Assembly (NCBI GenBank): GCA_963693285.1
Contig: OY848918.1
Coordinates: forward strand, 21,525,484-21,589,483
Source: Xestospongia muta
Taxonomy: Eukaryota > Porifera > Demospongiae > Haplosclerida > Petrosiidae
Length of the DNA stretch: 64,000 nt
Direction: 5' to 3'
Below, piece after piece: positions 59,217 through 64,000 of this stretch. Below the pieces are notes generated by a model. The model had not been told where the DNA came from. It searched no databases and saw only the letters and a program-made list of their open reading frames with translations. Within the stretch, counting starts at the first letter, position 1. Every line of letters begins with the position of its first letter. Made by a program: the position numbers and the translations under genes.

Positions 59217-60512
59217 TTAATAACCACGGTAATAACGGATCCAGGATTGGAGGTGGTTAAAATTATCTTGTCTGATAAGAGGTCCTCCATTATAAAACGT
59301 TCGACCTCTTCCATTGTGGTAAGCATACGCAACAATACCATATATGATATGTTGAGTGCCTCGATAGTGTGGGAAGTAAGCAACGACACCACTACCACTT
59401 GTTCCACCAGCTATATCACATGGGAAACGTATCATTCGTCCATGGTTGAAGAAACCAGATATTTGGCAGCGAGAGTGCCACTGACACCTTCCTGCTTTGT
59501 CACCAGGATAACCATTTATGTTAATGATGTACTTTGGCATTGGGCGGCGCCATCCAAAGACCATCCAGTTGCCATAATAAGCATATGTGATTATTATTGC
59601 AATATCATAGTGTTGATAACTGTGACGATACCATCCCCAATAGGTGACAGCTCGGTGCCAGTTGTAGTAATATCCATTGTGAGGGTTGCAATCCTTTGCA
59701 CGACGAAAATGGAGGTACTTGTACCACCCATCTGCTCTGTTGTTACCTTTATGTACACAGTGACCAGCTGTAAGGATGGTCCTGCCACGAACGAATGTCC
59801 CAGTGCAACCAATATCAATTCTACCTATTGTCCTCCAAGGATAATGTAAAAGAGCATACAAACTGACTCTTAAGCGAGTGTCAGGTGGAATAACTCCAAT
59901 TGTACGTTTCTTAATATTATGTCTTGCCTCCAGAACATCTTCTAAGAGATCATCAGCGTCTCCAACACTGTCATTCTCACCAGGATCTTCCTCGCTAAAA
60001 ACATCTTCCTCTTCAGTATTACTAGCAATACTAGGACCTTCCTCTTCAGTATTACCAGCAATACTAGGACCTTCCTCTTCAGTATTACTAGCAATACTAG
60101 GACCTTCCTCTTCAGTATCACCAGGAATACTAAGACCATCAGAATTAGATTCTAGAGTATCAGTGTCTTTGTTACTGCTAGGGTGTTCAAAAACATGAGG
60201 ATGAGAAGGGTCTTCAGAAACATGAGGATGAGAAGGGTCATCATCATACTTTTCCTCTGTTTGTGGAGCCATGTTATCCATCACTTCCTTTAAGGTTCCA
60301 ATTGTTTCCCATCCATCACTAGTAACAGAGACCCATCGTTGAGCATGGAAGTCCTCAGTTGTGCCTTCTTTTGGGTTATTTTTATTGTATTTCACAATTT
60401 TATTGGTGATATCTTTGATGTTAGAAAAGGTAATCTTTCGTCCTTTAGATGCATCATCTGCATGAGCAGCTAGCATGCAAAAGCATGCAATGAAAAAGAT
60501 AGCACTTCGCAT
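59217..60512 (-). CDS. Secreted V8-like serine protease zymogen, group B
   Basis: The precursor has 431 residues from the Met at 60512; the in-frame extension to 60650 crosses the TATA box and is not used. The architecture is that of the 39.8-kb gene: signal peptide, GRKITFSNI pro-region, acidic region, IKKR ending at 203, triad His251, Asp303 and Ser372. The acidic part has three EEEGPSIA(S/G)NT units where the paralogue has one, and one fewer PHVSEDP unit. Other substitutions are few (for example WMVFG for WMAFG and HGRM for HERM). Pocket positions are Ile and Val. Copy 2 of the ~7-kb duplication carries it. Confidence 0.92.
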   Translation of the reverse strand: MRSAIFFIACFCMLAAHADDASKGRKITFSNIKDITNKIVKYNKNNPKEGTTEDFHAQRWVSVTSDGWETIGTLKEVMDNMAPQTEEKYDDDPSHPHVSEDPSHPHVFEHPSSNKDTDTLESNSDGLSIPGDTEEEGPSIASNTEEEGPSIAGNTEEEGPSIASNTEEEDVFSEEDPGENDSVGDADDLLEDVLEARHNIKKRTIGVIPPDTRLRVSLYALLHYPWRTIGRIDIGCTGTFVRGRTILTAGHCVHKGNNRADGWYKYLHFRRAKDCNPHNGYYYNWHRAVTYWGWYRHSYQHYDIAIIITYAYYGNWMVFGWRRPMPKYIININGYPGDKAGRCQWHSRCQISGFFNHGRMIRFPCDIAGGTSGSGVVAYFPHYRGTQHIIYGIVAYAYHNGRGRTFYNGGPLIRQDNFNHLQSWIRYYRGY

Positions 60513-60575
60513 TGTAAGTCCACAACAAAAGACTAAATCTGGTTTTTCTAGATTTGTCTGCAGTAAAGCTGCAAA

Positions 60576-60591
60576 TGACTCACTTTTATAG
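60576..60591 (-). promoter_or_regulatory. Core promoter: TATA box plus AP-1-like site
   Basis: Minus-strand CTATAAAA (60584-60591) is followed by TGAGTCA (60576-60582), 71 bp before the ATG. Confidence 0.7.
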
Positions 60592-60966
60592 CATAAAGAA
60601 GTCATAGTAATACATGAAAGTAGGTGGTTACAATTCAGGGCTGTGGACATTAGAGCCTTAAGTTATTTTAATTCTGCAAATATTTTAGATATACTAGGAA
60701 ACACTCATTTCATACATAACCATACTATGATAATTATAACTCTCATATCATTAAAATAATGTACACTAGAAAAATTGAAACGAGAATTAATCGGTCATTA
60801 ATATTGTACTCATAATAGTTTGACAAAGCTAACATGAAACGTAGTTTCAGACTGATAAAAAGTTATGATTTTTTCTTCCTGGCACATGGTGTGTGTAAGA
60901 TGGTCCTAATATTGTTTTGCACCACATGCTAACTATACAGGTATCCTTGTTTATATTGAGTGTTTT

Positions 60967-61822
60967 TAACCTCGATACGCGTGGGCGCAAAGCGAGGTTA
61001 CTGTAGTCTGTCAATGTGTGTGTGTGTGTGTGTGTGTGCACTGCCTGTTACCGGGGATTGTTTTTGAACTGCTATAACTTGGCAACCAACGTTTAGCAAA
61101 GAATAGAAAAACGTCTAGGCTTTACAACAGTAGTATCAAGAACATCGTCAAGGAAAACGAAAGCTTAAAACTTGCAAAAGAATTTTCAGGCTGCAGAGGT
61201 CAAGGTGCCGTTTCTCGAAAAGTAAAAAACTTAATGTGGAGATTTTTTAGTATGTTGTAGGCAACCTTAGAGGAATATGCATCAGCAAGACGGAAAGCCG
61301 TTGGTCGAAGCAATCGTCAGAAAAGTTCTGAAAAGTGTTTTCAAGATTGTACATTGACTTGGAGCGATGTAATGTATTCAGGAAACGTCTCAAAGCACTG
61401 ACAAAACTCATACTAATAGTTAATATATCAATTTATATTTGTACTATGGGACGTTTCCAAAGAACGTTTCATCTTCAAGTTACAATAAATTTTGTATATG
61501 AAATAATGATACATTTTAAAGCGTCATGTAAAGACTCAGAAAAACTTTCATTACAAATCTAGCATTTAATCTTGCTTGGCAATTGAATGATACTATCACT
61601 TACTCAGTTACCGCTTCACAAACATGGCAAAGCTAGAAATCAAGCAACAATTAATGAGCATATACAGAATGACAAAGCTACCATTTATGACCACACCTTC
61701 TGGAATGTTAATAAATTTTGTTGCAATGCTACCTAGCAACATCATAGCTGGGCCTAAGCTGGCATAGAATTTATAAATAACTTAGAAACTGCAGCGAGGT
61801 TCGGCACTTTAGTACCTTTTAT
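60967..61822. mobile_element. ~856-bp insertion in the protease 5' flank, copy 2
   Basis: Same insertion as 41491-42375, with a shorter GT run (61015-61038) and a small deletion after CTTGGCAACC. A 75-codon frame (61335-61562) is broken in the other copy and is not supported as a gene. Confidence 0.7.
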
Positions 61823-62479
61823 CTATTTTTGTATTTCAACAGCAACCACAAAATAAGTGGGTGTGGTCGAAGATAGCAGACAAAGTTGCCCTAGGTCCAG
61901 CTGTCTTCCCTATTCACTGTCTACATGGCAATGGTAGTCTAAATCTGTTACCATTAAATCTACATTTCTAAAATTTATAAATCTGTAAATTTTCAATTCT
62001 GTTAATCCGTAAAACGCCCTGGCTTTTACAGTGGAATAGAAAAAATTTAATTAGAGCATTTTGAAATGCATGCAGAATTGTAGATTGGCCACTTTTTACA
62101 CCAGTTATTGTTTTCGTTAAGTTTGATGAATAATATATTGGTTGCTGGTTTATATCACTTTATAGTCCCTTCAAATAGTGCTACATCTCTAGCACCTATG
62201 ACAATTTTAGATGTGTGTATGTCCAATTTCTTCTTACCATATCATCCAGAGTGATTGGCCAATTGTCATTGAATCTCTTTACCATAAGGTTTCTGAATTT
62301 GGTGTAATCACTGTGACATACATTCAAGTACAACTGTCTTGTGGTTTCCTATACTATCTTCAGTATTAGAAATTAGTGTACATGTTATTTTAACCTAACT
62401 TACTTTTAGTCTATATAAGTAGAATAATAATATTTACATTAGTAACTGTTAGCTTACTAAGCCAATTGCTGACATTTAT

Positions 62480-62985
62480 TTGTAAATTCTGTTCATAAAA
62501 GTAAAAGCTATCAACATAGAGTATTATTACTCACTTCTTTATTTTTGTCACTATACCAGCACCAATAGCACTCTATATGAATAACCTTCCTATAACGGAT
62601 CAGTATTACTCACATGTACTTCACCCTTCTCATTTCTGGAAGCATATTCAACCTACCTAATGTATGTATGGGAAATACAATATTAACATGATCGAACATA
62701 ATAGTTGTGATTCGTTATAATCACACTTACTGAATCATTGTCTTTGTCACAAGTGTTACATTTTTTATCTAATAGTTTGAATAAAGTTATTTGATTCAAC
62801 ATTGAAACTTACAAAGAATACATCACTTTTTTCTTTATCTTTCTTTAACTCATTGAGAACAGCTCTCACATGTCACTGTGCAGTCGTATGATCTATAACA
62901 ATAAAACCATTATCCAGTGTGCATGTACTAAACAAACTTGTAATGTCAGCACAAGAGACAACTTCCTGTCTTAAGACTGGTTTGA
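62480..62985 (-). pseudogene. Partial copy of the unknown multi-exon gene
   Basis: Copy of 44980-45461. Piece a keeps the TGA inside IDHTTAQ-HVRAVL but stays in frame afterwards (NELKKDKEKSDVFF) up to the GTAAGT donor. The shared TGA, and a shared TAG in piece c, show that decay began before duplication. Confidence 0.4.
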
Positions 62986-63569
62986 AAACATTTTGACAAA
63001 GAACAAGAGTGTTTATTCAACTAGACCAGCTATAAACAATTATTTGTTTGCTAAAATAACTCTTTACTAACTGCTTGTATTGATAATTTTTTGGTAATGG
63101 TTAGTTAATATAATGTATATTGAAGTAGAGCTGGCTTTGTCTTAATGATAAGTAACTATACTTGCTCCTACAGGAAGACCATTGGTGATGGTTAATATGA
63201 TGTATATTGAAGTAGAGCTGGCTTTGTCCAAATGATAAATATATCTAATCCTACTATACTTGCCCCTACAGGAAGTTAGAACCATCTCTGTCTGCATTAG
63301 TAGATGTTAATAGTATACCAAATTATTGCAGTTGTGTGAACCCTTATCAGTGCATCTTATTAAAGTTACTACCTCACTTTCTTACATACATCACATATTT
63401 ACAAAATACACTTTATACCAGTCATAGCTGTCTCAATGAATAATTACTACATTGGAAGTTGTCTCATTTAAAATTGAACTTTTTAATCAGAAAGTAAAAG
63501 ATACATAATGAAAAAAAAGAAACTACCAATAATAAAATTGGTGCACAACTAAATAGGCATAATTTGAGT
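62986..63569. repeat. Cassette 3' flank, partly doubled
   Basis: A ~50-bp block with GAAGTAGAGCTGGCTTTG occurs at about 63121 and 63210. The rest matches 45900-46300 and 49200-49500. No gene. Confidence 0.6.
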
Positions 63570-64000
63570 TCATTTAATATACACAGTATTGACAGATCCA
63601 GTCTTGGAGGTGGTTCCACAGTAGTAAGCATACGCAACAATACCAACAAAACCATATATAATATGTTTAGTACCTTGACTGTATGGGAAGTAAGCATAGG
63701 CACCACTACCACTTGTTCCACCAGCTATATCACATGGGAATTTCATAATCCTTCCTGCTTTGTCACCAGGATAACCATTTATGTTAATGATATACCTTGG
63801 CATTGGGTGGCACCATCCAATACCATCCATAATAGGTGACAGCGTTTGTGTTGCCTCAAGAACAATTTCCAAAAGATCAGTGTCTCCATTATTACCAGGA
63901 TCTACCTTACTAAAAAGGATCTTTCTCTTCAGTATTGCCAGGAATACTAGGACCTTCTCTTCAGTATTTCCAGGAACACTGGAAAGACCTTCAGAATTAG
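63570..64000 (-). pseudogene. Deleted group-B protease, runs off the window
   Basis: From the window edge the minus strand shows a frameshifted acidic repeat region (VPGNTEE), then LEIVLEATQT. It jumps straight to sequence near the GW/PMPRYIININGYPGDKAG block, so the region with the active His and Asp is deleted. A second deletion removes the segment between AGR and MIKFPCD. Ser is kept in GTSGSG. There are at least two internal deletions and a frameshift, so it is not functional. Confidence 0.85.

Larger units (their letters stand above)
55165..62400. repeat. ~7-kb segmental duplication, copy 2
   Basis: Collinear direct copy of 36060-42980. It holds about 300 bp near 55725-56035 that copy 1 lacks, one GT-run length change and differences in protease repeat number. 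Confidence 0.9.

Noticed and set aside
61335..61562. 75-codon frame inside the ~0.86-kb insertion
   Set aside because: The duplicate insertion has a broken frame at this place and no domain is visible.

Overview
The window looks like nuclear DNA of an invertebrate animal. It is visibly AT-rich, and most of it is duplicated non-coding sequence, microsatellites and decayed transposons (a CR1/Jockey-type LINE, a pogo/Tigger-type DDE transposase, several foldback MITEs). The few broken multi-exon fragments have very short spliceosomal introns (44, 48 and 78 bp). There are no bacterial-style operons or ribosome binding sites. Short introns and a compact, repeat-shuffled layout would suit a sponge or another early-branching marine animal, but that is inference and I cannot name the species.

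The main content is one multigene family of secreted, single-exon, chymotrypsin-fold serine proteases of the V8/Glu-endopeptidase type (MEROPS S1B-like). Seven have intact reading frames: 3489-4712 (+), 9466-10533 (+), 17333-18496 (-), 27621-28748 (-), 39780-41036 (-), 47197-48573 (-) and 59217-60512 (-). At least six relics accompany them: 5691-6125 (+), and on the minus strand 15591-15650, 38950-39285, 51080-51290, 58386-58722 and 63570-64000. Each intact protein has a signal peptide, a strongly acidic pro-region often built from short copy-number-variable repeats, a multibasic cleavage site (KKR, KRR or EKR), and a mature domain rich in Tyr, Trp and Arg with TAGHC, HxDIA and GxSGS motifs.

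There are two main subfamilies. Group A (17.3 and 27.6 kb) keeps the Thr and His that line the Glu-binding S1 pocket in V8 protease. Group B (3.5, 39.8, 47.2 and 59.2 kb) has Ile and Val there and shares a TATA plus AP-1-like core promoter. The divergent gene at 9.5 kb keeps the pocket residues but has Gly in place of the catalytic Ser, so it is a predicted pseudoprotease.

Layout: 0-1.5 kb LINE; 1.9-2.9 and 6.1-7.2 kb arrays of a ~400-bp tandem repeat around an inverted group-B cassette (2.9-5.6 kb) and a truncated relic; 8-10.5 kb MITE and pseudoprotease; 11.8-36 kb group-A genes among several shuffled duplication blocks, two of which carry double palindromes; 36-43 and 55.2-62.4 kb two near-identical direct copies of a ~7-kb group-B segment; 43-55 kb a third group-B gene, a decayed unknown multi-exon gene and a decayed Tigger-like transposase; 62.4-64 kb further copies and a deleted protease running off the edge. 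The whole reads as a birth-and-death cluster of secreted zymogens spread by DNA-level segmental duplication, since promoters, 3' regions and intergenic DNA are copied along with the genes.
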